This document shows, one piece after another, positions 42,019 to 50,307 of a DNA stretch of 64,000 nucleotides. The notes under the pieces are model-generated. The model searched no databases. It was given only the letters and a program-made list of their open reading frames with translations, and was not told the origin of the DNA. The DNA comes from CALMEC01 sp964628685 (GTDB lineage: Bacteria; Actinomycetota; Thermoleophilia; Miltoncostaeales; Miltoncostaeaceae), in contig CAZVNM010000005.1 in the NCBI GenBank assembly GCA_964628685.1, positions 62,001-126,000 of the forward strand, written 5' to 3'. A program made the translations under genes and the position numbers. The stretch's first letter is position 1. Every line of letters starts with the position of its first letter.

Positions 42019-42929
42019 GGGTGGCGTTCGCGGGCAGCCCCCCGGTGGCCGTCACGGTGATGGAACGGCTGCTGGACCGCGGTCACGAGGTCGCTGCGGC
42101 GATCACCCAGCCGGACCGGCCCCGCGGGCGCGGTGGCGCCACGGTCCCGACGCCCCTTGGAGCCGCCGCGATCGAACGCGGCATCGACCTGTGGCGTCCG
42201 CCGACGATCAACGCCCCCGACGTGCTCGCGGCCCTGCGCGAGCTGGATGTCGCCGCCCTGTGCGTGGTGGGGTTCGGGCAGCTTCTGCGGGCCGACGTCC
42301 TGGACGGCTGGACCTGCCTCAACGTCCACTTCTCGCTGCTGCCGGCCTACCGCGGTGCGGCGCCGGTCGAGCGCGCCCTCATGGACGGGCTCACCGAGAC
42401 CGGCGTCACCGTGATGCGCATGGACGCCGGGCTGGACACCGGACCCATCGTCGCGATGCGGGCCATCCCGATCGCCGAGGAGGACGACGCCGGCGCGATC
42501 CTGGGGCGCCTGGCGGACGAGGGCGGCGACCTGCTGGCGACCGTGCTCGACGACATGGCGTCCGGGCCGCTCACCATGCGCGACCAGCCGGACGACGGGA
42601 TCTCGCTGGCGCCCAAGCTGACCGACGCCGACCGCACCCTCGACCTGGGCGCCTCGCCCAGGACCGTGGTCGACAAGATCCGCGCCCTCTCGCCGCACAT
42701 CGGCGCACGCCTCGTGATCGACGGGGCGCAGTTCAAGCTGTGGCGCGCACGCGTGGCCGACGACGTGACGCAGGAGCGTGCCGATCACGGCTGGATCGCC
42801 GACGGTCGCCTCTTCCTGCCCGCCGCGGACGGGGTGGTGGAGGTCCTCGAGATCCAGCCGCCCAGCAGGAGCCGCATGGCGGCCGCGGACTTCGCGCGCG
42901 GCTGGCGCGGCGAACTCGCCGTGGCGTGA
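42015..42929 (+). CDS. fmt: Methionyl-tRNA formyltransferase
   Basis: Fmt formylates initiator Met-tRNA with 10-formyl-THF. The 304-residue protein has the RVAFAGSPP start, NVHFSLLPAYRGAAPVERALMDGLTETGVTVMRMDAGLDTGPI with the catalytic Asn, His and Asp, and a C-terminal tRNA-binding beta domain. ATGA overlap with def and GTGA overlap with rsmB, the standard def-fmt-rsmB order. Confidence 0.96.
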   Translation: MRVAFAGSPPVAVTVMERLLDRGHEVAAAITQPDRPRGRGGATVPTPLGAAAIERGIDLWRPPTINAPDVLAALRELDVAALCVVGFGQLLRADVLDGWTCLNVHFSLLPAYRGAAPVERALMDGLTETGVTVMRMDAGLDTGPIVAMRAIPIAEEDDAGAILGRLADEGGDLLATVLDDMASGPLTMRDQPDDGISLAPKLTDADRTLDLGASPRTVVDKIRALSPHIGARLVIDGAQFKLWRARVADDVTQERADHGWIADGRLFLPAADGVVEVLEIQPPSRSRMAAADFARGWRGELAVA

Positions 42930-44248
42930 GCACCGGCGGGCCGACCCCCGAGCGCCTCGTCGCGTGGCGCGTGCTGCGGCGGGTCGCGGACGGCGCCTAC
43001 GCCGACCGTGCGTTCGCCGCCGAGGCGCGCAGGGACGGGCTCACCGCGCAGGTGCGCGCGCAGGCCCACCGCCTCGCGTTCGGCGCCGTCCAGCGGCGGC
43101 GGGTGCTCGACTGGCTGGTGGACGCCCATGTGCGAAACCCCGGCGCCGTCGAACCGGAGGTGCGGGACGTCCTGCGGGTGGGGGCGTTCGAGCTCGCCTA
43201 CTCGGACGCCGTCCCGGCCCCCGTGACGGTGGACCAGGCGGCGCGGCTCGCGCGCGCCATCCCGGGTGTCGCGCGGCGACGGGCGGCCCGCGCGGGCGTG
43301 GTGAACGCGGTGCTGCGCGCCACGGCCCGCGACGCCGCGGGACGCCTGGCGACGCTCGACGACACGACCTGGCGGGGCGCCGCCCTCGCCCACAGCGTGC
43401 CCGACTGGATCGCCCGGCGGCTGTTCGACGCGCTGGGCGTCGAGGCGGCGCGCGGCGCACTGGCGGCGGCCAACCTCCCGTCCGAATCGGCGCTGCGCCA
43501 CAACCCGCTGCGCGGCACCCGCGAGGACTTCGAGGCGCTCCTTCCCCCCGGATGGGTGCGCGACGACCTGCTGCCCGACGCCTACGTGCTTTCGGGACCG
43601 TTCGCCCTGGAGGACTCCGCGATCTGGGCCGAGGGACGCGGCATGGGGCAGAGCCGGGCGTCGATGCTGCCGGTCGCGGTGCTCGACCCGCGCCCCGGTG
43701 AGCGGGTGCTCGACCTGTGCGCGGCACCCGGCGCCAAGACGACGGCGATCGCTGCGGCGCTCGGCGGCGAGGGGTCACTGACCGCCGTGGAGCTCCATCC
43801 GGCGCGGGCACGGGCACTGCGGGACCTGGCCCGTCGCATGGGCGCGCGCGTCGACGTGGTCGTGGGCGACGCGCGCACCGTCGAGCTTCCGTCCGGCGTC
43901 GACGCCGTGCTGGTCGATCCACCGTGCACCGGCCTGGGGGTGCTGTCGGCGCGACCGGATGCACGGTGGCGTCGCCGTGAGGAGGACGTGGCCGGGCTCG
44001 TCGAGATCCAGACCGGGCTCCTGCGACGTGCCCTCGAGCTCGTCCGCCCCGGCGGACGGGTCGTCTACTCGACGTGCACGCTCCTTCCGGAGGAGAACGA
44101 GGGGGTGGTGACGAGCGTCGGCGCGCCGGTCGCCGCTCTGCCGGCGCGGTTCGCGGCCCTCGCCCATCCCGACCTCGCGGGCACCCTTCGCACCCTGCCG
44201 GGTCGCGACGGCACCGACGGCTTCTTCGTGGCGCGCATCGAACCATGA
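42926..44248 (+). CDS. rsmB: 16S rRNA (cytosine-967-C5)-methyltransferase RsmB
   Basis: This 440-residue protein has an N-terminal NusB-like RNA-binding domain (about 5-145) and a C-terminal m5C methyltransferase: motif I DLCAAPGAKTTAIAAALG, DAVLVDPPCTGLGVLSARPD with the releasing Cys, and VVYSTCTLLPEENEG with the nucleophile Cys. It modifies C967 of 16S rRNA. GTG start overlaps the fmt stop by four bases. Confidence 0.94.
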   Translation: MSTGGPTPERLVAWRVLRRVADGAYADRAFAAEARRDGLTAQVRAQAHRLAFGAVQRRRVLDWLVDAHVRNPGAVEPEVRDVLRVGAFELAYSDAVPAPVTVDQAARLARAIPGVARRRAARAGVVNAVLRATARDAAGRLATLDDTTWRGAALAHSVPDWIARRLFDALGVEAARGALAAANLPSESALRHNPLRGTREDFEALLPPGWVRDDLLPDAYVLSGPFALEDSAIWAEGRGMGQSRASMLPVAVLDPRPGERVLDLCAAPGAKTTAIAAALGGEGSLTAVELHPARARALRDLARRMGARVDVVVGDARTVELPSGVDAVLVDPPCTGLGVLSARPDARWRRREEDVAGLVEIQTGLLRRALELVRPGGRVVYSTCTLLPEENEGVVTSVGAPVAALPARFAALAHPDLAGTLRTLPGRDGTDGFFVARIEP

Positions 44249-44320
44249 GCACCGCGCTCGGGACGAGCGGACCGCCTGCAAACGGGCCGATGTCCCGGAC
44301 CCGTCCCGGCGGGGCGTCGA

Positions 44321-44326
44321 TAGGCT
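44321..44326 (+). promoter_or_regulatory. -10 box TAGGCT, leaderless rpe-rib promoter
   Basis: TAGGCT, seven bases (TGCGTGC), GTG at 44334. No FMN riboswitch can fit before this start. Confidence 0.5.
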
Positions 44327-44333
44327 TGCGTGC

Positions 44334-44999
44334 GTGAACACGTTCCCGCACCGCGCGGTGCTGCCATCGCTCATGTCCGCGGACGCGCTCCACCTGGGCG
44401 ACCAGGTCGACGCCCTGATCGCCGCGGGCGCGCGCGTCTTCCACGTCGACGTCATGGACGGGCGCTTCGTGCCCAACATCACCCTCGGCACCGGGTTCGC
44501 CGCGGCCGTCGCCCCGGTCGTGCGCGCGGCGGGGGGCTTCCTGGACGTGCACCTCATGGTCGAACGACCCGGGATGCTCATCGACAGGTTCGCGCCCAAT
44601 GCGGGATCGATCAGCGTCCACGCCGAGGCCGACCCGCACGTGCACCGGCTGCTCGGCCAGATCCGCGACCACGGGTGTCTGGCGGGCCTCGCGATCAACC
44701 CGGGCACGCCGCTCACGGTGGTGGAACCGGTCGTCGAGATGCTCGACTACGTGAACGTGATGTGCATCAACCCCGGCTTCGCCGGCCAGCCGTTCCTCGA
44801 CACGACCCCGGGCCGGGTGGAACGCCTGCACCAGATGCTGCCGCCCGAGGTGGCCATCCAGGTGGACGGCGGCATCGGGCCGCAGACGCTGCCGCGGGTG
44901 CGCGACACCGGTGCGCGCCTTTTCGTGAGCGCATCGTCCATCTTCGGAGCCGATGATCCGGTGGCGATGTACGACGAGCTTGCGAGGGCGGCCGGATGA
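44334..44999 (+). CDS. rpe: Ribulose-phosphate 3-epimerase
   Basis: Rpe interconverts ribulose-5-P and xylulose-5-P. The 221-residue TIM barrel has LPSLMSADALHLGDQV, FHVDVMDGRFVPNITLG (metal ligands His, Asp), DVHLMVERP, NPGTPL, MCINPGFAGQPF and VDGGIG. Its product ribulose-5-phosphate is the substrate of the RibB domain encoded three genes downstream, which explains its place at the head of the riboflavin operon. Confidence 0.96.
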   Translation: MNTFPHRAVLPSLMSADALHLGDQVDALIAAGARVFHVDVMDGRFVPNITLGTGFAAAVAPVVRAAGGFLDVHLMVERPGMLIDRFAPNAGSISVHAEADPHVHRLLGQIRDHGCLAGLAINPGTPLTVVEPVVEMLDYVNVMCINPGFAGQPFLDTTPGRVERLHQMLPPEVAIQVDGGIGPQTLPRVRDTGARLFVSASSIFGADDPVAMYDELARAAG

Positions 45000-46111
45000 G
45001 CGCGACCGAGCCGACCGACCTGGAGCTCGCCGCGCTGGAGCACGCCCATTCGCTGGCGCTGCGCGGTCAGGGGCTCGTGAGCCCCAACCCGCTCGTGGGC
45101 GCGGTGGTGGTGCGCGGTGACGAGGTCATCGCCGAGGGATGGCACATGGGACCGGACACCGAGCACGCCGAGGCGATGGCGCTGCGGGAGGCCGGTGACG
45201 ACGCCCGTGGGGCCACGGTCGTCTGCACCCTCGAGCCCTGCTCGCACCACGGCCGCACACCGCCGTGCACCGACGCCCTGATCGGCGCCGGTGTCGTGCG
45301 GGTGGTGGTCGGTTCGCTCGACCCGCTGGAGCGCGACCGCGCCGGTGGGGTGCGCGTGCTGCAGGACGCCGGCGTGGAGGTCGTCGTCGCGGGCCCCGAG
45401 GAGCAGGAGACCTGCCGGGCCCTCAACCACGCGTTCATCACCCACGCGCGGACCGGTCTGCCGCACGTGACCCTGAAGCTCGCGACCAGCCTGGACGGCA
45501 AGGTCGCGACCGAGACCGGGGAGACCCGCTGGATCACCGGTGAGGAGTCCCGCCGGTTCGTGCACCAGTCACGGGCCGCGTCCGACGCAGTCGCCGTCGG
45601 CATCGGCACGGCCATCGCCGACGATCCCATGCTGACGGCCCGCGACGTGCCCATGTCGTTCCGCCCGCCTGTGCGCGTCGTCTTCGACCACGAGGCGCGC
45701 CTGCCGCTCGAGTCGGCGCTCGTGCGCAGCGCCGAGGAGGTGCCGGTGCTCGTCGTGGTGGGCCCCGAGGCCGACGCCGCCCGCTGCGCGGCGCTGGCCG
45801 ACCGGGAGGTCGGCGTGCTGGTGGCCCAGGACATCCCGGACGCCCTGCGGCAGCTGGGGGAGGCCGACGTGCAGTCCCTCTACGTGGAGGGCGGCCCCAC
45901 ACTGGCGGCTGCCTTCCTGGCGGCGGACGCCGTCGACTGGGTCGACTGGTTCGTGGCGCCCATCATGATCGGCGGCGACGACGCGCCCGGGGCGCTCGCC
46001 GGCCCCGGCCTGGGGCCGCTCGCGTCGGTGCCGCGGCTGATCGACGTCGGATCGTTCGACCTGGACGGCGACACCCTCATCGCCGGACGACTGCGGGACC
46101 TGCCGGACTGA
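44996..46111 (+). CDS. ribD: Bifunctional riboflavin biosynthesis deaminase/reductase RibD
   Basis: RibD deaminates and then reduces the pyrimidine intermediate from GTP. The 371-residue protein has the N-terminal cytidine-deaminase-like domain with zinc ligands EHAEAMAL and EPCSHHGRTPPC, and the C-terminal RibD_C reductase domain (HVTLKLATSLDGKVAT, WITGEESRRFVHQSRAASDAVAVGIGT, YVEGGPTLAAAFL). ATG overlaps the rpe stop as ATGA. Confidence 0.96.
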   Translation: MSATEPTDLELAALEHAHSLALRGQGLVSPNPLVGAVVVRGDEVIAEGWHMGPDTEHAEAMALREAGDDARGATVVCTLEPCSHHGRTPPCTDALIGAGVVRVVVGSLDPLERDRAGGVRVLQDAGVEVVVAGPEEQETCRALNHAFITHARTGLPHVTLKLATSLDGKVATETGETRWITGEESRRFVHQSRAASDAVAVGIGTAIADDPMLTARDVPMSFRPPVRVVFDHEARLPLESALVRSAEEVPVLVVVGPEADAARCAALADREVGVLVAQDIPDALRQLGEADVQSLYVEGGPTLAAAFLAADAVDWVDWFVAPIMIGGDDAPGALAGPGLGPLASVPRLIDVGSFDLDGDTLIAGRLRDLPD

Positions 46112-46719
46112 TGTTCACGGGACTCGTCGAGGAGATCGGGACGGTGCGCGCCCTCGACGGCGACGCCGACGGGGTGCGCATGGACATCACCGCGCACGTC
46201 GTCACCGGGGACCTGCGCATCGGCGATTCGGTGGCGGTGAGCGGCACGTGCCTGACCGCCGTGGAGGTGCGTGCCGACGGCTTCGCGGTCGACATGGTGG
46301 CCGAGACCCTCGCCCGCACCTCGCTGGGCGACCGCCTGGTGGGCGACGGCGTCAACCTGGAGCGGGCGCTTCGGGCCGACGCCCGGCTTGGGGGACACAT
46401 CGTCCAGGGCCACGTGGACGACATCGGCCGGGTGCGGGAGGTGCGTCCGGAGGGTGACGGGCGACGAATCCGCGTCGACGTCCCGGCCCCGCTGCGACGC
46501 TACGTCGTGCGCAAGGGGAGCATCGCGATCGACGGGGTCAGCCTGACCGTGGCGACCACCTACGAGTCGGGGCTCGAGGTGGCGCTCATCCCGCACACCC
46601 TCGAGGTCACGACGCTCGGCCGGCTGGCCGAGGGTGACGTGGTGAACCTGGAGGTCGACTTGGTGGCAAAGTATGTGGAGGCGCTCGCTGCGCCGTACCG
46701 ACCGGAAGGCGACAGATGA
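46111..46719 (+). CDS. ribE: Riboflavin synthase alpha chain
   Basis: RibE dismutates two 6,7-dimethyl-8-ribityllumazines to riboflavin. The 202-residue protein shows the two lumazine-binding barrel repeats beginning MFTGLVEEIG and LGGHIVQGHVDDIG, with SGTCLTAVE and IDGVSLTVA as the paired ligand loops. Start ATG overlaps the ribD stop by one base (TGATG). Confidence 0.96.
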   Translation: MFTGLVEEIGTVRALDGDADGVRMDITAHVVTGDLRIGDSVAVSGTCLTAVEVRADGFAVDMVAETLARTSLGDRLVGDGVNLERALRADARLGGHIVQGHVDDIGRVREVRPEGDGRRIRVDVPAPLRRYVVRKGSIAIDGVSLTVATTYESGLEVALIPHTLEVTTLGRLAEGDVVNLEVDLVAKYVEALAAPYRPEGDR

Positions 46720-47996
46720 CGACGACGTCACCGTTCACGACCATCGAGCATGCGATCGAGGAGATCCGCTCGGGCCGCATGGTGATCGTGTGCGATTCGG
46801 AGGACCGCGAGAACGAGTGCGATCTGGTGATCGCCGCCCAGTTCGCCACCCCCGACGCCATCAACTTCATGGCGACGCATGCGCGGGGACTCATCTGCCT
46901 GGCACTCACCGAGGAACGCTGCGAGCAGCTCGGGCTCACCCTCGCGACCCGCCGCAACGAGACCCCGTTCGGCACGGCCTTCACCGACTCCATCGAGGCG
47001 GCGGAGGGGGTCACCACCGGCATCTCGGCCCCCGACCGCTCCCGGACGGTCATGGTCGCGATCGACCCGGACTCCGGTCCCGACGACATTGTGCGCCCGG
47101 GCCACGTCTTCCCGCTGCGCGCGAAGCCGGGCGGGGTGCTGGAGCGCACCGGCCACACCGAGGCGGCGGTCGACCTGGCGCGCCTGGCGGGTCTCATCCC
47201 GGCCGGCGTCATCTGCGAGATCATGAACACCGACGGCACGATGGCCCGCGTGGCCGACATGCGGACCTACGCCGAGGAACACAACCTGGCGATGATCACG
47301 GTCAGCCAGATCATCGAGCACCGCCGGCACACCGAGAAGCTCATCGAGCGCGGCGGGCAGGCGCGCCTTCCGACGGCGTTTGGCGAGTTCCAGGCCATCG
47401 GGTACCGCAGCATCGTCGACGGCAAGCACCACATGGCGCTCGTCATGGGCGAGGTCGACGGGACGGAGGACGTGCTGGTGCGCGTGCACTCCGAATGTCT
47501 GACGGGCGATGTGTTCCACTCGCTGCGCTGCGACTGCGGCGAGCAGCTGCACGCCGCCATGCAGATGATCGCCGAGGAGGGCCGCGGCGTCGTGCTCTAC
47601 ATCGCGCAGGAGGGCAGGGGCATCGGCCTGCTCAACAAGCTGCGTGCGTACGAGCTGCAGGATGCGGGGCGCGACACGGTGGAGGCCAACCTGGAGCTCG
47701 GCTTTCCGGCCGATCTGCGCGACTACGGCATCGGCGCCCAGATCCTCGTGGACCTCGGGCTCACCACCATCCGTCAGCTCACCAACAACCCGCGCAAGAT
47801 CGCCGGGCTCGAGGGCTACGGCCTCAAGGTCGTGGAGCGGGTGCCGATCGAGGTCCCGCCGGGATCCGAGAACATGCGCTACCTGCAGACCAAGCGCGAC
47901 AAGATGGGGCACAAGCTCCACCATCAGGACCTGCGCTTCGAGACCGAACGGGCGAAGGCGGCGCAGGCGCGGGAGGCCGACGATGGCGCGAAGTGA
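46716..47996 (+). CDS. ribBA: DHBP synthase/GTP cyclohydrolase II RibBA
   Basis: The two committed entry enzymes of riboflavin synthesis are fused. The N-terminal RibB domain (1-200) has SGRMVIVCDSEDRENECDLVIAA, THARGLICLAL, TGISAPDR and RPGHVFPLRA. The C-terminal RibA domain (about 205-415) has VRVHSECLTGDVFHSLRCDCGEQL with three zinc cysteines, QEGRGIGLLNKLRAYELQD and TNNPRKIAGLEGYGL. Both active sites look complete. ATGA overlap with ribE. Confidence 0.97.
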   Translation: MTTTSPFTTIEHAIEEIRSGRMVIVCDSEDRENECDLVIAAQFATPDAINFMATHARGLICLALTEERCEQLGLTLATRRNETPFGTAFTDSIEAAEGVTTGISAPDRSRTVMVAIDPDSGPDDIVRPGHVFPLRAKPGGVLERTGHTEAAVDLARLAGLIPAGVICEIMNTDGTMARVADMRTYAEEHNLAMITVSQIIEHRRHTEKLIERGGQARLPTAFGEFQAIGYRSIVDGKHHMALVMGEVDGTEDVLVRVHSECLTGDVFHSLRCDCGEQLHAAMQMIAEEGRGVVLYIAQEGRGIGLLNKLRAYELQDAGRDTVEANLELGFPADLRDYGIGAQILVDLGLTTIRQLTNNPRKIAGLEGYGLKVVERVPIEVPPGSENMRYLQTKRDKMGHKLHHQDLRFETERAKAAQAREADDGAK

Positions 47997-48462
47997 ACCC
48001 ACACCCGGCGCCCCCGCGCTGGCGGACCCGTCGGTGCGCGTGATGCTGCTGGTGGCGGGATTCCACCGGGGCATCGCACAGAACCTGGTGGAGGGCGCCC
48101 GCGCCCGGCTGGCCGAGTCCGGGCTGCCCGCCGATCACATCGACGAGGAGTGGGTTCCCGGGGCCTACGAGCTTCCCCTGGCCGCGCAGGCGACCGCGCG
48201 CACGGGACGCTACGCCGCGATCCTCTGCCTGGGGGCGGTCATCCGCGGTGAGACCCCGCACTTCAACTACGTGTGCGACGCGGCCGGCAGCGGCCTGCTG
48301 CGCGTCTCGCTCGAGACCGGGGTGCCGTGCGCCTTCGGCGTGCTCACCTGCGACACGATGGCGCAGGCCGAGGCACGGGCGGGCGGGGCCGTGGGCAACA
48401 AGGGGGAGGAGGCGTCCGACGCCGCCGTCTCCATGGTGAACCTGCTGGAAAAGCTGGGCTGA
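47983..48462 (+). CDS. ribH: 6,7-dimethyl-8-ribityllumazine synthase
   Basis: RibH condenses DHBP with the ribityl pyrimidine. The 159-residue protein has VAGFHRGIAQNLVEGA, WVPGAYELPLAAQ, LGAVIRGETPHFNYVC with the catalytic His, and FGVLTCDTMAQAEARAGG. The canonical FN.F start is FH.G here. GGGAGG precedes the ATG at 47983 by seven bases, and the gene overlaps ribBA by 14 bases. It closes the rpe-ribD-ribE-ribBA-ribH operon. Confidence 0.95.
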   Translation: MARSEPTPGAPALADPSVRVMLLVAGFHRGIAQNLVEGARARLAESGLPADHIDEEWVPGAYELPLAAQATARTGRYAAILCLGAVIRGETPHFNYVCDAAGSGLLRVSLETGVPCAFGVLTCDTMAQAEARAGGAVGNKGEEASDAAVSMVNLLEKLG

Positions 48463-48561
48463 CGCCGCCGCCCGGCGTGACCGAGTCGGGGTCCGCGGTG
48501 GGCGATGCGGGGCAGCCGGTCATCGCGCGGGCTGCGTTCGCGGGCCGTCGTCGCACGGCGC

Positions 48562-49194
48562 TCAGCGGATGACGATCTCGCCCCGGGCGGTCTCGATGCC
48601 GACCGCGTGGACGCCGGGACCGGTGCCCGGCGCGTAGCGGATCTCGAGGCCGTGATCGGGCCCCAGCCATCCGTCCAGGACCGGCTCGTGGTCGCCGACC
48701 TCGACGAACGTGAAGTCCCCGGGTGCCGAGTCGTGTGCCGCCTCCTCGTACAGGCGCTCCATGTGGGCGCGGCGCGTCTCGCCGCCACCGTCGTACTCCA
48801 CGAAGAAGGGCAGGGGATAGCGCGGCATCCCGGCGTTGCGGAACACGACGGTCGAGCCGTCGGCCATCGCCATCTCACCGGTCTGGACGGGCAGGCCGCG
48901 ACGGGCCGCGGTGTCGTCCAGGTCGTTCACGGTGAGCACCCACCACAGCACGCGGTCGCGTCCCTGGAGGGTCGCCTCCAACCAGCGGGCGTCGTCCTTG
49001 GACGTGTCGCCGATGCCGAGGAGCTCCAGGTAGACGGGCGGCTGGAGCGGGACGATGAGGTTGGTGGTGCCGCCCAGGTGGACGCCCGCGGGCACGCTGC
49101 CGAGCCCGTGCTCGTCGCGCAGGCGTCTGGCCGTGGCGTCGATGTCGACGCAGCCGAGGATGACGTGGTCGAGGACGAATCCCTCGCTGCTCAT
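48562..49194 (-). CDS. Glyoxalase-like (VOC superfamily) protein, copy 2
   Basis: This 210-residue paralog of copies 1 and 3 has LDHVILGCVDIDATARRLRDEHGLGSVPAGVHLGGTTNLIVPL, LELLGIGDTSKDDARWLEATLQGRDRVLWW and the C-terminal VGDHEPVLDGWLGPDHGLEIRYAPGTGPGVHAVGIETARGEIVIR. It is the most diverged in the core. ATG at 49194 follows AAAGGGAG by seven bases. It lies directly downstream of copy 3 and shares with it a promoter block containing ATACTCCG and GCACC. Confidence 0.85.
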   Translation of the reverse strand: MSSEGFVLDHVILGCVDIDATARRLRDEHGLGSVPAGVHLGGTTNLIVPLQPPVYLELLGIGDTSKDDARWLEATLQGRDRVLWWVLTVNDLDDTAARRGLPVQTGEMAMADGSTVVFRNAGMPRYPLPFFVEYDGGGETRRAHMERLYEEAAHDSAPGDFTFVEVGDHEPVLDGWLGPDHGLEIRYAPGTGPGVHAVGIETARGEIVIR

Positions 49195-49285
49195 CGCGTG
49201 CTCCCTTTGGTCGGTGCCCGGAGTATGACCCACGCGATGGGCGGCCGTTCGCAGCGTGCGGTCCAGGCGCCCGCAGCCCGCAGCT

Positions 49286-49918
49286 TCAGCGGATGACGAT
49301 CTCCCCGTCGGCGGTGGCGATGCCGCAGGCGTGGACGCCCGGACCGCTGCCCGGCGCGTAGCGGATGGGAAGACCATGGTCGGGGCCCAGCCACCCGTCC
49401 AGCACCGCCTCGTGGTCGCCGACCTCGACGAACGTGTACTCGGCGGGCGCGCTCGTGTGCTCGGCGGCCGCGTAGCGCTCCCGCCAGGTGCGCGTGCGCT
49501 CCTCCTCGCTGCCCCGCAGGGCGATGAAGAACGGCAGCGGGTAGCGCGGCATGCCCGCGGTGCGGAAGGTGATCGTCTGCCCGTCCTCGTTGGTACCCTC
49601 GCCCGCCTGGATCGGCAGGCCGCGGCGTGCGGCGGTGTCGTCCAGGTCGTTCACGCCGAGGCACCACCACAGCACGCGGTCCTGCCCCCGCAGGCTCGCC
49701 TCCAGCCAGGCACCGTCTGACTTGGACGTGTCACCGATCCCCAGGAGCTCCAGGAAGGTGTTGGATCCGAGCGGCACGAATCGGTTGGTGGTGCCGCCCA
49801 GGTGTTTGCCGCCGGGCACGGCGCCGAGGCCGTACTCGTCGCGCAGACGTCTGCTCGTCACGTCGATGTCGACGCAGCCGTAGATGACGTGGTCGATGAA
49901 GAAGCCCTCGTCGCTCAC
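49286..49918 (-). CDS. Glyoxalase-like (VOC superfamily) protein, copy 3
   Basis: This 210-residue paralog begins VSDEGFFIDHVIYGCVDIDVTSRRLRDEYGLGAVPGGKHLGGTTNRFVPLG and is very close to copy 1 (18318-18953) throughout, including WWCLGVNDLDDTAARRGLPI, FRTAGMPRYPLPFFI and the ACGIATADGEIVIR end. GTG at 49918 has GGAGG eight bases upstream. Copies 2 and 3 are a tandem pair with separate promoters. Substrate unknown; the VOC fold usually binds a divalent metal. Confidence 0.85.
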   Translation of the reverse strand: MSDEGFFIDHVIYGCVDIDVTSRRLRDEYGLGAVPGGKHLGGTTNRFVPLGSNTFLELLGIGDTSKSDGAWLEASLRGQDRVLWWCLGVNDLDDTAARRGLPIQAGEGTNEDGQTITFRTAGMPRYPLPFFIALRGSEEERTRTWRERYAAAEHTSAPAEYTFVEVGDHEAVLDGWLGPDHGLPIRYAPGSGPGVHACGIATADGEIVIR

Positions 49919-50012
49919 GGAACGAACCTCCGGTCGGATGGTGCGCGGAGTATCGCCGACCCGACGCTGGGTCGGAACCGCCCGGTGAGGCGGCAACGGA
50001 CCGGGGTGATCC

Positions 50013-50039
50013 CGGGGTGGCGGTCAAACCACCCGGGTG
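50013..50039 (-). terminator. Hairpin after rpmB
   Basis: CCCGGGGTGG (50013-50022) pairs with CCACCCGGG (50031-50039) with one bulged G; it lies 10 bases beyond the rpmB stop on the minus strand. Confidence 0.55.
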
Positions 50040-50049
50040 ACGACGCCGG

Positions 50050-50241
50050 TCAGCCGGCCTTCATCACCTTGCCGCTCTTGAGACACCGGGTGCACACGTA
50101 GGCGGTCACCGGCGTCGAACCCCGCAGAATGCGGACCTTCTGGATGTTCGGGTTGAATCGACGCGAGGTCGCCCGCATCGAGTGGCTGCGGTTGTTGCCG
50201 AACATCGGCTTCTTGTCACAGACGCTGCAGACCCTGGCCAC
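50050..50241 (-). CDS. rpmB: 50S ribosomal protein L28
   Basis: This 63-residue protein has the L28 pattern VCSVCDKKPMFGNNRSHSMRATSRRFNPNIQKVRI and the C-terminal YVCTRCLKSGKV. The two CxxC pairs make it the zinc-binding (C+) form. GTG at 50241 gives the family N-terminus. It is transcribed divergently from recG, as in many Actinobacteria; a CATAAT -10 on the minus strand at 50305-50310 would give a leader of about 55 nt. Confidence 0.94.
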   Translation of the reverse strand: MARVCSVCDKKPMFGNNRSHSMRATSRRFNPNIQKVRILRGSTPVTAYVCTRCLKSGKVMKAG

Positions 50242-50307
50242 TTGGCGTTTCCGTCCTCGGTCGATGTCACGATGCGAGCCGACGGCCCGCCTGAACGACC
50301 CCGCATT

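Noticed and set aside
44250..44340. FMN riboswitch before the rpe-rib operon
   Set aside because: Only 85 bp separate rsmB and rpe, the promoter is leaderless, and no RFN motif is visible.
44334..44347. GAACACGTTC near the rpe start as a LexA box
   Set aside because: Half-sites are spaced by two bases instead of four.
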